Of a stretch of 64,000 nucleotides of DNA, positions 28,805-39,900 are shown in pieces. Origin of the DNA: Verrucomicrobiota bacterium (GTDB lineage: Bacteria > Verrucomicrobiota > Verrucomicrobiia > CAIQCK01); assembly GCA_016235595.1 (NCBI GenBank), contig JACRJX010000016.1, forward strand, positions 248,001 to 312,000, read 5' to 3'. The notes beneath the pieces are model-generated. The model was given only the letters and a program-made list of their open reading frames with translations. It was not told the origin of the DNA and made no database searches. Positions within the stretch are counted from its first letter, which is position 1. Each line of letters begins with the position of its first letter. The position numbers and the translations under genes are program-made.

Positions 28805-30526
28805 ATGAAAACATTACGATTTATCTCCGCAACGCTGGCTCTGTTGGTTCTCAACACGGCACAAGGCGCGGGACCGGTCAGTGAACTGAAGGCGACGGCG
28901 CGCGACGGGCAGGTGTTCCTGACTTGGAAGGAAGGCGAGACGCCGGAGGGGACGACGTTCAATGTTTATCTGGCGGGCATTCCCATCGCTGACGTGGCGA
29001 AAGCAACACGCGTCGCGCATCACATCGAGCGGCATAGCGCGCGGGATTGGTGGGAGGACCCGGCTTCGTTCAAGAAGGACGTGAAACCTGGCGAGCCAGT
29101 GGGGTTTCGCATCCAGAACGGCAGCGACAGACTGAATCCGACAGACGGTTTGTTCGTTCACACGGTCAGGAAAGGCGCGAGTGACAGGCTCTTCTTTGCT
29201 GTGACATGCAGCGATGCGGCGGGGAAGGAGAACACGCGGACCATCGCTGGCGAGAACTCACTGCGCGACGGCGTCGCAGCCGAGACGATGGACATCCAGC
29301 CCATTTGGCAGGGGAATGGCGCGCCGACCGCGCCGGGCATGGGCAAGGGCAAAGGGCTTTGGCTGAACCTACACGCAAAGGGCGGTGTGGTGGGCGGCAT
29401 GGAGTACTTGATGTTCGGCGACGAAACGATGGGCTGGCGCGAGGGATTGCCGTTCAAGTTCAGCGTGCGGATTGAGGCCGACAAAGTCGTCGTGCGACCG
29501 ACCGACCGCGTTTGGATCAACCGTCCGCACAATGAAGCGGGCGACGGTGGCACGCCAGCCATCTGGACGTTTTGGTTTGGCTACAACTCGAAGATCGTCG
29601 ACCGCAAGCTCATGGCCGAGGGCGTGCCGACCAATTATACCGAGCGGCGCAACCTGTGGATTCTCGACTGGGTTCGACGCCATTATCAGCCCGATACGAA
29701 CCGCTGGCATTGCTCCGGCAGTTCGATGGGCGGCTGCGGCACCATCTCGTTCGGCTGGCGGCATCCAGAACTGTTCGCCGCGCTTCACGCTCACGTGCCG
29801 ATTGTCAGCTACACCTATCTTGGTGCCAAAGGCAGTGCGACGAGGCTTGAGCCGTCATGCTGGACTGGCCACGTTCCGCCAGAGCTGAAAACGAGCGAGG
29901 GCGTGTCGCTGCTGGAACGGATGAACGGCGCGAAGTTCGCCGCAGAGGCGAAAGACGACCTGCCGTTTCTATTCATGGTTCACGGGCGTCAGGACGGCTC
30001 GATTCCGTGGCAGAACAATCCGCCATTCTATCACGCGCTGGCGAAGGCGCGGCAGCCGTTCGCGGTCTACTGGGACAATGGCACTCATTCGACGTGCGGC
30101 AAGGACGCGCCTCCTGACGTGAAGGCATGGCAACAGCTTTTCCACCGCTTCCGGCGCGACGAGAGTTTGCCAGTGTTCACCCATACCTCGTCCGACCGCA
30201 ACTCCGGCAATGGCGACCCGACTGACGGCGACATCATCGGTTGGATCAACCGCGGCATGGGTTGGAAAGACATCGAGGACACGCCCGACCGCTATGCGAT
30301 CACCATAACGGCGGACTATCCGGGTCTGGAGTATCCCGTGCGGACCCACATGACTCTGCGCCGCCTGCAACGCTTCAAGCTAAAGCCATCGGAGCCGCTC
30401 AGTGTCCGTATCGGTGACGCCGCGCCGATGAGTATCCATGCCGACGCGCAAGGGTTGCTGACCATCCCCGGAGTGGCCATTGCCTCGCGCGATGGCGTGC
30501 GCATCGTCGTTCAGCGTGGTTTGTGA
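28805..30526 (+). CDS. Exported alpha/beta-hydrolase (esterase-like)
   Basis: This 573-residue protein has a signal peptide (RFISATLALLVLNTAQGAG). An N-terminal beta domain is followed by an alpha/beta-hydrolase with the nucleophile elbow CSGSSMGGCG near residue 305, a candidate Asp in VHGRQDGSIPW near 395 and His in NGTHSTCG near 428. Prolyl-oligopeptidase/carbohydrate-esterase-like proteins have this plan. It lies between two paralogous glycosidases (58 nt after one, 14 nt before the next), which suggests removal of acyl groups from the same glycan. Confidence 0.75.
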   Translation: MKTLRFISATLALLVLNTAQGAGPVSELKATARDGQVFLTWKEGETPEGTTFNVYLAGIPIADVAKATRVAHHIERHSARDWWEDPASFKKDVKPGEPVGFRIQNGSDRLNPTDGLFVHTVRKGASDRLFFAVTCSDAAGKENTRTIAGENSLRDGVAAETMDIQPIWQGNGAPTAPGMGKGKGLWLNLHAKGGVVGGMEYLMFGDETMGWREGLPFKFSVRIEADKVVVRPTDRVWINRPHNEAGDGGTPAIWTFWFGYNSKIVDRKLMAEGVPTNYTERRNLWILDWVRRHYQPDTNRWHCSGSSMGGCGTISFGWRHPELFAALHAHVPIVSYTYLGAKGSATRLEPSCWTGHVPPELKTSEGVSLLERMNGAKFAAEAKDDLPFLFMVHGRQDGSIPWQNNPPFYHALAKARQPFAVYWDNGTHSTCGKDAPPDVKAWQQLFHRFRRDESLPVFTHTSSDRNSGNGDPTDGDIIGWINRGMGWKDIEDTPDRYAITITADYPGLEYPVRTHMTLRRLQRFKLKPSEPLSVRIGDAAPMSIHADAQGLLTIPGVAIASRDGVRIVVQRGL

Positions 30527-30540
30527 GACGAGTTTAATTC

Positions 30541-33489
30541 ATGAGAACACAATTTCGAGACGCGATACGAACCGCAGCGTTGTTCACCATTGTCTTCGGC
30601 GTTTCGCAACGAGCAATGGCGGCCGAGGTGATCGAGTGGACCTTCGATAAGCCCACGGAGGTCATCGGCACGGCCAACATCGAGTACGGACGCGTTGCCA
30701 ATGGCGTGCTTGCCGGCTTCACTGCGTGGGACCCGCATTTTTCGCTGCGCGTGCCGAAGGAAGGTTTCGATGCGCGGCAACTAACGTGGCTGACGGTGCG
30801 GATGTATTCCTCTGCCGACGCTGACCTGCTGGACGTTTACTACGGCAGTCCCGACGGGCGATGGTGCCTCGGCGGCAAGCTGCGTATCCACAAGGGCTGG
30901 GCCACGTATCGGCTCGACTTGAACAAGAACAACTGGCGCGAAACCACTGCGGGCGACGCTTCGAAGCAATGGGGCGGCCCGAGCAGGCGCGTGAATTCAT
31001 TCCGTCTCGATCCGGGCAACCAAGCGGACCGCTGGGTCATGATTGACCGCGTGCGCATCGAGCCGGCACAGCCGGGTTTCGTCGAAGGCGTCACCGCCGA
31101 GCCACAGGGAACGGCAACGCTCAAGTCGCTGCGCGCGCCAAAGACGGTCAAGGCCGGCGACACGTTGGATGTGACCGTGGAGTTCGAGTCGTCGGTGCCG
31201 GAAGGATTGGCAAAAGGAACGGCGTTCGTCCGGTTGCGTCACGGCGCGTCGGTGATGAGGCTGGTGGAGCAGCCAGTCACTTTTGACGGCAAGACGCTGA
31301 CCGTCGCGGCGAAGTTTCCCATGTCGCCTTTCTGGAATCCCGGCAAGCTGACGGTCGAGGCCGGGTGCTATGAACTCGATGGCGCGCCGGCGCTGGCAGA
31401 GATCGCGTTCACCAACCGGCGCGTCGGCACAGTGAAACCACCCGTCTGCGAGCTGCGGCCCATTGGCGGCGACGCGGCGATCTTTGTCAACGGCAAGCCG
31501 ATGCCGGGCTTCATGTATCTCGCCGCGGGCGGACTGCATCCGGATTATCATCGCGAGGCCGCGCAGGCTGGCGTCCATCTTTACAGCGACTGGTTCGGCA
31601 CCTCGGGTCACGGCGACATGGGCCACGTCGCGCCGGACACTTACGACTACGGCGAGTATGACCGCTACTTTGGCGCGATTCTTGATCTGGACCCGCAGGC
31701 GTATTTCCTGCCGCACATCGGCCTGACCGGCCCGCTCTGGTGGCAGAAGGCGCATCCGGAGGAGATGGGCCTGCGCGAGGACGGCAAACGCGAACCCACG
31801 TCGTTTGCGTCGGAACTCTGGAAGCGCGAAATGGGCGACGACTTGCGCAAGTTGATCTCGCACCTGCGCCGCGCACCCTACGCCGACCGCATCATCGGTT
31901 ACATCGTCTACAGCGGCTACACGGCGGAATGGCAGATGTGGGGCACGTGGCAGCCGTCACGCGACGATTACAGCCAGCCCGCGCTCCGGGGGTTCCGCGC
32001 GTTTCTGGCGGGCCGCTATGGAACTGACGCGAAGCTGCGCGCGGCGTGGGCCGACGAAAATGTCACATTGGCTGCGGCGGAGATGCCGCGCTGGGCGAAA
32101 CGCCGTCCGCCGGGGACGCAGGTGTTGCGCGACCCGAAGACCGAGCGGCAGGCGATGGACTTCTACGAGTTCAGCAGTAACATGACTGCCGACGCGATCC
32201 TGCATTTCGCCCGGATCGCGCGCGAAGCCACCGGGGGAAAGGCGCTGGTTGGAACTTACTACGCCTACCTTTCCGCGCACGGCATCAACCAACAGGATTC
32301 CGGGCATCTCGCCGCGAGTCGCGTGTTCGATTCGCCCGACATTGATTTCCTGATGAGCCCGCCGAACTACTGGTATCGCAAGCCCGGCGAAGCAGCCACG
32401 TTCATGTCCGCCACCGATTCGCTGCGGATGCGCGGCAAGCTCTGGCTCGACGAGTCCGACCATCGCACGCACCTGACCGAGCCGGGCGCGGGCTACGGCC
32501 GGGCCGCAACGCTGGAGGAAACGCTCGGCGTGTTCTGGCGGGAGTTCGCCGAAGTGCTCACCAAGCGCGCCGCCGTGAGCTGGTTTGACATGAGCGGCGG
32601 ATGGTTCTCGCAGCCGCAAATCCTTGCCGACATGGGCCGGGCCGCCGCCGTCGCGAAAACGAGCCTGCCGCATCGCAAGCCGTTCGCGCCGGAGATCGGC
32701 GTGTTCGTGGACCCGGAGAGTTTCTACTGGATGCGCTCGACGATGGCCAACTCCTCGCTCGTGCTTAACCAGATGGCCATAATGCCGCAGTCGGGTGCGC
32801 CGTGGGACTTCTGCCTGCTCTCCGACATTGGCGACGCGCGGCTGCCCGACTACAAACTCTATGTCTTCCTCAACGCCTTCCGCGTGGATGCGGCGCGGCG
32901 TGAAGCCATCCTCCGCAAGCTCAAGCGCAACAACGCCACCGTGCTCTTCGTCTATGCGCCCGGCTACTTCGACGCCGAAGGTGTATCGCTCGACAACATG
33001 CGTGCTCTCACCGGCATCCGCATTGCCAAGGACGACGCCGAAGGCGCGCCACAAGTCACGCTCGATGGAGATACCGTAGTTGGCGCAAAAAATCTGAAAG
33101 TTTCGCCGTTGTTCTATGCTGACGATCCCGGTGCGCAAGTCATCGGCCGGCTCGTCGGCAGCCAACGTGCGGGACTGGTTGTGAAGAAGATGGACGGCTG
33201 GAAAAGCGTCTATTCCGCGGCGATGGCGCTCCCGCCGTCCCTCATGCGCCGCATCGCCCGCGAAGCCGGCGTTCACATCTGGCTGGAGAGCGATGACGCG
33301 CTCTACACCGACGGCCAGTTCCTCGGTGTCCACGCCGCCACCGATGGTGCCAAACGCGTTCTCCTGCCGTCGCGCTGCACGGCTGCAAATGCAATGACGG
33401 GCAAGGATGTGCCGGTGGATAGCCAGACGGTGACGCTGACGATGAAGCGTGCCGAGACGATCCTGCTCAGACTGAACCCGCAACACTGA
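30541..33489 (+). CDS. Clan GH-A (GH42-like) exported glycosidase, paralogue 2
   Basis: This 982-residue protein has a signal peptide (AALFTIVFGVSQRAMAA). It follows the same plan as the protein at 25721-28747: N-terminal beta-sandwiches, barrel starting FVNGKPMPGFMYLAAGG, acid/base Glu in YSGYTAEWQMWG near residue 463, nucleophile Glu in LWLDESDHRT near 637, a trimerisation-like domain (DYKLYVFLNAFRVDAARREA) and a C-terminal beta domain. Shared stretches such as LRDPK/LRDPA and LRAAWADENVTLA/LRTAWADPSVTLA show duplication. It is the last gene of the rightward run; a convergent hairpin follows. Confidence 0.78.
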   Translation: MRTQFRDAIRTAALFTIVFGVSQRAMAAEVIEWTFDKPTEVIGTANIEYGRVANGVLAGFTAWDPHFSLRVPKEGFDARQLTWLTVRMYSSADADLLDVYYGSPDGRWCLGGKLRIHKGWATYRLDLNKNNWRETTAGDASKQWGGPSRRVNSFRLDPGNQADRWVMIDRVRIEPAQPGFVEGVTAEPQGTATLKSLRAPKTVKAGDTLDVTVEFESSVPEGLAKGTAFVRLRHGASVMRLVEQPVTFDGKTLTVAAKFPMSPFWNPGKLTVEAGCYELDGAPALAEIAFTNRRVGTVKPPVCELRPIGGDAAIFVNGKPMPGFMYLAAGGLHPDYHREAAQAGVHLYSDWFGTSGHGDMGHVAPDTYDYGEYDRYFGAILDLDPQAYFLPHIGLTGPLWWQKAHPEEMGLREDGKREPTSFASELWKREMGDDLRKLISHLRRAPYADRIIGYIVYSGYTAEWQMWGTWQPSRDDYSQPALRGFRAFLAGRYGTDAKLRAAWADENVTLAAAEMPRWAKRRPPGTQVLRDPKTERQAMDFYEFSSNMTADAILHFARIAREATGGKALVGTYYAYLSAHGINQQDSGHLAASRVFDSPDIDFLMSPPNYWYRKPGEAATFMSATDSLRMRGKLWLDESDHRTHLTEPGAGYGRAATLEETLGVFWREFAEVLTKRAAVSWFDMSGGWFSQPQILADMGRAAAVAKTSLPHRKPFAPEIGVFVDPESFYWMRSTMANSSLVLNQMAIMPQSGAPWDFCLLSDIGDARLPDYKLYVFLNAFRVDAARREAILRKLKRNNATVLFVYAPGYFDAEGVSLDNMRALTGIRIAKDDAEGAPQVTLDGDTVVGAKNLKVSPLFYADDPGAQVIGRLVGSQRAGLVVKKMDGWKSVYSAAMALPPSLMRRIAREAGVHIWLESDDALYTDGQFLGVHAATDGAKRVLLPSRCTAANAMTGKDVPVDSQTVTLTMKRAETILLRLNPQH

Positions 33490-33524
33490 GCTCGCCTCTC
33501 GCGCTGGCTGAGGTTGTGAGAACA

Positions 33525-33543
33525 GACAACAGTGTCTGTTGTC
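33525..33543. terminator. Hairpin between convergent genes
   Basis: GACAACAG-TGT-CTGTTGTC is a perfect 8-bp inverted repeat with a 3-nt loop, centred between the stop codons of two convergent genes. It lacks a T-run on either side. Position suggests a bidirectional terminator or stability hairpin. Confidence 0.45.
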
Positions 33544-33546
33544 GCG

Positions 33547-36500
33547 TCATCGTTCTTGCACCACGCAGCCGATCTCCTGCGGACCGAGCGGCAGCGACAG
33601 GATTGCCTTGCCGCCGCGTAGTTCCGGCTCCAGCGGCCGATCGTTCCACGCGTCGCGGTAGCGGCTGCCGCGAGTGTGATCCACTGCGAGCACCGGCCCC
33701 CGCACCGTCGTATAACGGCGGTTGTAAAGCGTCCAAAGCGTGCGGCCGCGGCCGGGGAATTTGTTCGCGCACACGCCGTCGCGCCCGGTCGGCACGAGCA
33801 TCTCCGGATGATTGGATGTGAAGCAGTCCTTGTATTGGCGTTTCAGATCGTAGGCGCGGACCATGAACGCGTGGCCCTTCGATTCGTCGAGGTCCCAGTA
33901 GGAATCGTAGATCGCCTCGCCGTGGAAGAAGGTGAACTTCAGGTCGTGCCACGAGACGTGCCGCGTGCCCAGCGGCAGGTCGAGCTGCGCGATGCGCGGA
34001 AAGAGATAGCGGTAGATGTTCAGTGGCATCGGCGAGAGACCGTGTTCGGAGGGGCGCTCGTCGAAGAATGGCCCCAGAAGCTGCTGGCCGCTGGGCATGA
34101 AGTAATAGTTGATGTTGCAGTCGGAATACTGCGAGGCGGTGTCCACGTTGGGGAACTCGCCGTAGAGCGGAATTCTGCCCGGTGTCGCTTCGCGGACGGC
34201 TTTCAGGAAGTGGTAGTCGGCTGCGTTGGCGTTCAGCGGCACGTCGTGGCCGTGGTCCTTCGCGAAACACATTGCCGAGCTGGCCGTCTCATCCACGTAC
34301 AGAATGCTCGCGCCGGTGTCGCGCGCCAGTCGCGGGTAGAGCTTCATCATGTAGTCGGTCCACTCGCGCGTGCCGTGGCACATGCGGTAGCTGTTAGGGT
34401 AGGGGATCATCGGTCGTCCGTCGGGCAGTTGCATGGCGCAACGCGGGCCGAGTTGTTGGCCGACAGGCGTGTTGCGGTTGCAGAGGGTGGCGTTGACGTA
34501 GAGCGAGACGGGGATCTTCAGGTTCTGCTGAATATCGTCCAACGCGGCCCGCCACGCGGCCAGTCCGCCCAGCGCGTCGTAGTCACGCCCGCCGTATTCG
34601 CCCCAACGCTGGACTTGGTCCTCCACGCCATAGGCCCATGACCAGAAGTGGAGGATGTCGGGCTTGCGTCCGGCGGTGCGTTCGAACTCGGCCAGAATGT
34701 CGTGCATCTGGAGATGTTTCGTTTGCGCGTCATACCACGCCGGCAGTTTGTAGGTATCGTCGGCCAGACCGTCGGCGATTTCCGCCAACAACCAGAACGA
34801 TTTGCGATACCACTGCTTGTCCTGCGATTTATAGGGGCGATACCAACCGGCGAGCCACTTCTGATAGCGCGCCGCCGCCGCGTGCCAGTCGCCCGTGTGG
34901 ACGCCGATCACCGCCGGGCAACACGCGTAGGGTTTGCCGGGAACCAGGTGAGTGAACTGCGCCGGGTGCTCGATGAAAAATGACGCGGTGCCACGTTCGT
35001 CCTTTGCCAGCCCGTAACGTTGCGCTTTGTGGCTCCGGTCCTCGGTGACGACATAAACACCGCCACCGAGCCGCGGGTTGAACACATCGAAGAACTGCAT
35101 CGGGAAATTCCGGCCGGCCGCCGCGTAGAGGGTGATGGGGCGGTTGTCGAGTGCGTTGCAATACTGCGGGAACATGTACCAGAGGTCGCGCGATTCGCCC
35201 AATCGCAGTCCAGCGACAACGGGAAACCGGATGTTCGCATCCAGCGTCTGCGCGCCGCGATTCGTCACCGTCAGTTCCATACGAACTTCCGGCGTCGAGC
35301 CGACGGAAAGGAGAATCTTCCAGTCTAGTGGGACTTTCGGATTCTGGCTGGTATAGCTTAGCTCGAAACCGCTGCGCCGCGCACGAACCTCAACCAGACG
35401 CATCTCATCCGGCGCAAGCCGCGCGTCGCCCACCGCGATCTCCAGGCCCGGTTCGCCGGTCAGGCCGACTGCTTCTTCGCCGAGCCATCGGTTGCGCAGG
35501 CTGCGGATGACAAAACCTTTCGATACGTCCGTCGTCAGTTCAATGAATGAGTTGCCCAACTGCAACACGTTCTCTTGGCGAATGGCGTATGGGGTGCGCG
35601 CTGGTGTGGCGCATGGCGGTTGGGCAACGATTGGTGGTTGTTCGGCGAGTTGGGGACACCAACGCTTCGAGCCTGTATGGACGGTCAACGCGGCCAGGTA
35701 AATGTTCGCGTGCAGGCTGCGGTTGTGCAGCACCACACTCTGGAGCGGCTGGCCACTGGCCGGGACAACGTAGGACGCGAGCGTCCGCTGGATCACATGT
35801 CGCCGGTCGCTGAGCGAGTAGGGGAATGCCAGATCCACCGTGCCGTCGGCGTAGCGAAGTTCCACCGCAAAACTTTCCACGTCCGAGAGCGACTTGGGCT
35901 GTTCGCGGACGAAATAAGCCTTCTGCTGGCTCGGCATTTCGGCAGCCAGCAGCAGGAACACTTCCGTCGCCGGCAGGTTCACCGCAATCTGCGTCGCGCC
36001 GTCGCGGCTGATCGGCGCGACTTGTCCGCGTCGCACGCGCAACCCGAAGTGGTTGATCCATTCTTCGTTTGCGGCTGGGCGCGGCGGCGGGCTGATCAGG
36101 TTATTGCCTTGAGGCCGCACTCGAAAAGGAACCCGTCCGACGCAGACCTTGGATGTCGTGAAGAATCTGCCGGCATCCTGAGCAACCGGGTCGTCAGAAC
36201 GGCTCAGCAATCGCGTAACCAGCGCGTCGTAATTTGTGTCGTAGCGGCCCGACAGGTCTATTGTTGTGAATTCGCCCGCGGGAGCTGTTGCAGTATCCTC
36301 CGCAGTGAGCGCTGGGCCGAAGTCACGCGACTCGTTCGTGAACAGCATTCGTCGCAGGGAAAATTCGCCACGCGAATCACGCGAGTCGAGCGTGACCATG
36401 AGTTCCCTGGCGTTGTCGGGAAACGGGCGCTTGATGATGAGTTGATGCCAGCAGTTGTCGTCTATCGTTTCGTTGGCTAGCATCAGCGGCACGGATTGCG

Positions 36501-36867
36501 CGCGGCCGCCGGACATGACCCACGCCGACACGATTTCCTGGTTGCTTCGCATCCGGTGCAGACCACGCGCCCGATACTCGACGACGAGGAATCGGAATGC
36601 CGAGAGCTTCGTCTGTTCCGATGGCGTGCTCCATCGCATCGAGCGCGACTCGTTGACGCGACTTCGCATCGAGAACTCCAGCCCGTCGCCTTTCCTGAGC
36701 GTGTGGTCAACGGCGCGCCGGGAAGGCGAGACGCGCTCCGGTTGCGCCGTCCACGATTCGTTGGCGAGGCGAACTGGGAACGATTCCTGAGTGGCGATTG
36801 CGGCTTGGGCTGCTATCGCCGTCAGGAGAGCAATCTTGATGGGAATGAAACGCAGCATTGGGTGCAT
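33547..36867 (-). CDS. Large exported glycosidase-like protein (DUF6259-like)
   Basis: This 1106-residue protein has a signal peptide (MLRFIPIKIALLTAIAAQAA). The N-terminal half is beta-rich with a galactose-mutarotase-like fold expected (LGNSFIELTTDVSKGFVIRS). The C-terminal half is a TIM barrel (ILHFWSWAYGVEDQVQ, VSLYVNATLCNR, SILYVDETASSAMCF) with a candidate catalytic Asp-Glu in YVDETA. This is the arrangement of DUF6259 and GH101-like proteins. The start could be the ATG at 36867 or at 36858. It is transcribed alone, convergent with the GH-A pair and divergent from the 1414-residue protein. Confidence 0.68.
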   Translation of the reverse strand: MHPMLRFIPIKIALLTAIAAQAAIATQESFPVRLANESWTAQPERVSPSRRAVDHTLRKGDGLEFSMRSRVNESRSMRWSTPSEQTKLSAFRFLVVEYRARGLHRMRSNQEIVSAWVMSGGRAQSVPLMLANETIDDNCWHQLIIKRPFPDNARELMVTLDSRDSRGEFSLRRMLFTNESRDFGPALTAEDTATAPAGEFTTIDLSGRYDTNYDALVTRLLSRSDDPVAQDAGRFFTTSKVCVGRVPFRVRPQGNNLISPPPRPAANEEWINHFGLRVRRGQVAPISRDGATQIAVNLPATEVFLLLAAEMPSQQKAYFVREQPKSLSDVESFAVELRYADGTVDLAFPYSLSDRRHVIQRTLASYVVPASGQPLQSVVLHNRSLHANIYLAALTVHTGSKRWCPQLAEQPPIVAQPPCATPARTPYAIRQENVLQLGNSFIELTTDVSKGFVIRSLRNRWLGEEAVGLTGEPGLEIAVGDARLAPDEMRLVEVRARRSGFELSYTSQNPKVPLDWKILLSVGSTPEVRMELTVTNRGAQTLDANIRFPVVAGLRLGESRDLWYMFPQYCNALDNRPITLYAAAGRNFPMQFFDVFNPRLGGGVYVVTEDRSHKAQRYGLAKDERGTASFFIEHPAQFTHLVPGKPYACCPAVIGVHTGDWHAAAARYQKWLAGWYRPYKSQDKQWYRKSFWLLAEIADGLADDTYKLPAWYDAQTKHLQMHDILAEFERTAGRKPDILHFWSWAYGVEDQVQRWGEYGGRDYDALGGLAAWRAALDDIQQNLKIPVSLYVNATLCNRNTPVGQQLGPRCAMQLPDGRPMIPYPNSYRMCHGTREWTDYMMKLYPRLARDTGASILYVDETASSAMCFAKDHGHDVPLNANAADYHFLKAVREATPGRIPLYGEFPNVDTASQYSDCNINYYFMPSGQQLLGPFFDERPSEHGLSPMPLNIYRYLFPRIAQLDLPLGTRHVSWHDLKFTFFHGEAIYDSYWDLDESKGHAFMVRAYDLKRQYKDCFTSNHPEMLVPTGRDGVCANKFPGRGRTLWTLYNRRYTTVRGPVLAVDHTRGSRYRDAWNDRPLEPELRGGKAILSLPLGPQEIGCVVQER

Positions 36868-36927
36868 GATGAGTGACTCCGATCGTCACGTTATCCAAGA
36901 CCCAACCGGGCGGGAATGCAAGATTTT

Positions 36928-36960
36928 GACTTGTTCAAGCGCGGCAATCGCGTAGCCTGC
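36928..36960 (+). repeat. Dispersed intergenic element, degraded copy 3
   Basis: TGACTTGTTCAA followed by GCGTAGCCTGC (36950-36960) aligns with the TGATTGTTC and GCGTAGCCTGC blocks of the element at 23272-23312; the 5' block is degraded. It lies 39 nt before the start of the 1414-residue exported protein, in the divergent gap 36868-36999, which otherwise shows nothing clear. Confidence 0.4.
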
Positions 36961-36999
36961 GACCGGTTCACCGCCCAAGATCGCGAGTCTCATAAACCG

Positions 37000-39900
37000 A
37001 TGAAAACCTATCTTAGCATAGCCATCTCATTTGTATTTCTCGCGTCGGCGGCGCTGGCCGCCGAAACGGAAGTGCCGCTGAAGAATTCTGCGTTCGCCGA
37101 CGGCGTCAGTGCCAACGGCGTGCCGCTTGGCTGGTCGCTCTACGGCGGACACGGCAAGGACCAGCGGGTTTCTGTTGTGGACGATGGCCGCGGTGGGAAG
37201 GCGGTGCTTATTGAGGACGGCGACCCGGAGGCCGAGGTCGGTATAACGCAGAGTGTTCCGATCAAGCCCGCTTTGGGCTACGAGGTGCGGGTGCGGGTGC
37301 GCGCGGTCAAGAACGCGCCGGACGAGTATGAGGTAGTCCAACTCCGGTTTCTGCCGTCACAGAAACTTGAGCAGACGCATCTGCTCGCAAAGAGCGCGGA
37401 CGAGTTCAATGAGATCACCGTTCGTGGCATGGCGCCGCCAGACACAAAGGCTGCGCAAATCTACATCTACTCTCATCGCCAGCCGACGCCGAAGGTGCTC
37501 ATCGGCAGCGTGCGCCTCATCGCGGGCGTGAAGCCACCGCCACCGTTGCCACAGCCCGTGCCGCCGCAATACGCAAAACTGAAAGAGCTGCATCTCACAA
37601 CGCACATTGTCCGCGATGGCAAACCGGCTGTTTGCATCGTTGCGCCGAAGTCGAGCACCCACCTGGCACAGGCGACGCGGCTGCAGGCGGCCATCGAAAA
37701 GCTGAGTGGCTGCAAAGTGCCGATCATCGGCGATGACGCGCCGGAGGCGGCTGTGCCAATCAAGGGCAGTCTGATCGTGCTTGGCAACCGTTCGACCAAC
37801 GCCACGATCAGCGAACTCTACAACCGCTACTTCCTGCTAACCGACCTGCGTTATCCCGGCGCAGGCGGCTACGAAGTGCGCTCGATCCATAATCCATTTG
37901 GCGGTGGCCACAACATCATCGTCCTTGGCGGCAGCGATGCGAAAGGCGTCGACGCGGCCACCGATGCGTTCATCGCCACGCTCCAACGCTCCGGCGCTTC
38001 ACATTCCACGTCCGTTTCTGTCGGCTGGCTGATGGAAATCAAACTCGGCGACGGCATCGTCGTGCCGCACGGCGTGCGCGAGTTGGAGACGTGGGAAGCC
38101 TCGGCTGGATACCGTTCCACCGGCTACTTCGGCTGGAACAGCATCAGCAAACGCATGGCGGCCTATTACATGAGCGGCGACGTGTTCCACGCGCGCGAGG
38201 CGCTGCGGCTCGCGTTTCCCGACAAACAGGCGTTCAAGGAGATCACGGAGATTGACGGCGAGATGATCGAGAACAAGGACGACCCGCTCGCCGGTACGTA
38301 TCACTACACCTCACACATGATGATCTTGTTCTGGGACCTCATCGAGGAGAGCGCGGTATTCAGTGATGAGGATCGGCTGAAGGTGACGAACGCCTTCGCG
38401 CGGCAACTCAAGCATCGCAAGGACGAAGGCGTCTATCCGCTGACGCGACCGCCATCGGCCGTTGGTTCGCGTCACGGCCAATGGTCGGCCATTTCGCTCT
38501 ACTGTCTCGGCCGCTACTTCGAGCGCGATTACCCGGAGCCGGTCTGGGCGCAGTGTGTCCGCAGCTCGCAGTTTCATTTTGCGCCGCTCCACGAACACGC
38601 GTGGATCGCCGGGGAGAACGACAACCTCTTCTGGTATTGCACGGGCATCGCGCCGGTTTTCACCTACATGGTGCTCAGCGGCGACCGCGAGCCGATGCGC
38701 AACGGCGTCGCAGCGAAGTTGCTGCGCGGCCAGGAATTGCTGATCTCCGGCCGTGTGCCGGATTGGGCGCTGAACTCCGCTGCACTGGACTATCTCCACA
38801 AAGCCGCCTACCTCACACAGGATGGCCGCTGGCTGACGTATCGTGAACGCACGGGCGTAAACACGGGCATTTTCCGACTCGGCCAGTCGTTCTGGCCTGA
38901 CGGGAAATTGAAACCGGCGCAGCCCACTGACCTTGTCGGCAAATGGACGGTCAATCACCTGCCGAAGCCCCATTGGCTCGCGCGCAACAATGGTTTCCCA
39001 CTGGAGGAATCGTTCCAGAACGCCAGCTTTCGCAGCGCGACGGACGCCTCGGGCGATTTTATCTTGATTGACGGTTTCAATGGCGCGTCGCGGAATCCCT
39101 ATCATACGTTCGCGCTGCTCGAACTGCGGCTGGCCGGCCAGACAATCCTGCAAGGTTACCTGAACCAGGTGCTCACGAAAGCCGATGGCATGGTCGAAGC
39201 CCAGGTCGCGATGGACGCCGTGTTGCGCCACCGCGACGTTGTCGGCCAGACGGCGGTTTGCACTGGCGAGACGGCCAAAGCGGCGTTCTGTAACTGGCGG
39301 CGAACGCTCGCTCAACGCACTGGCAGCTATGCGCTCGTCGTGGACGATCTCGCCTTCCGCGCCGACAGCGACAACATGGAGGTGCAGTTCAAGTGGGAGA
39401 ACCAGGGCGGAGGTTTCCGGTTTGACGCGAAACAGAACGCGTTGCGCCGGCCGCATGCGGTGGTGCTGCCCGCGGACGTGTTCGACCGGACGACCGGCGG
39501 CGGTGTCATCACGCAGGAATGGACCGGCGCGGTGAAGAAAGGACGGCACGGAATCTTCTTTGCGTTGCTGGGAACAAACACCAACGACCTGCGCTGTCTG
39601 CGGCTCGCGGACAATGCTGCCGCGCTCGCATTGCCACAGAAGGCAGCCGCCATCGTCGGCGAGTGGGAAGGCAACAAGGGTGAGCTTGTGTTGCTCGCTG
39701 AAGATCATCTGTTTGGCAAAGGCCTCACGCAAACCGGTAAGGAGCAGGGACTGCTGCTGGCGAATGCGCCGGTGAATGTGGAGTGGGATTTCGCCGCGGG
39801 CCGGATGGAAGTGGTGACACGTGGCGCCGCGTTGCTCACGGTCTCGGTTGCGGACGCCGCGGCTGTCCGCAGCAGCAACCAGATCGTGAAGGGCGACAGC

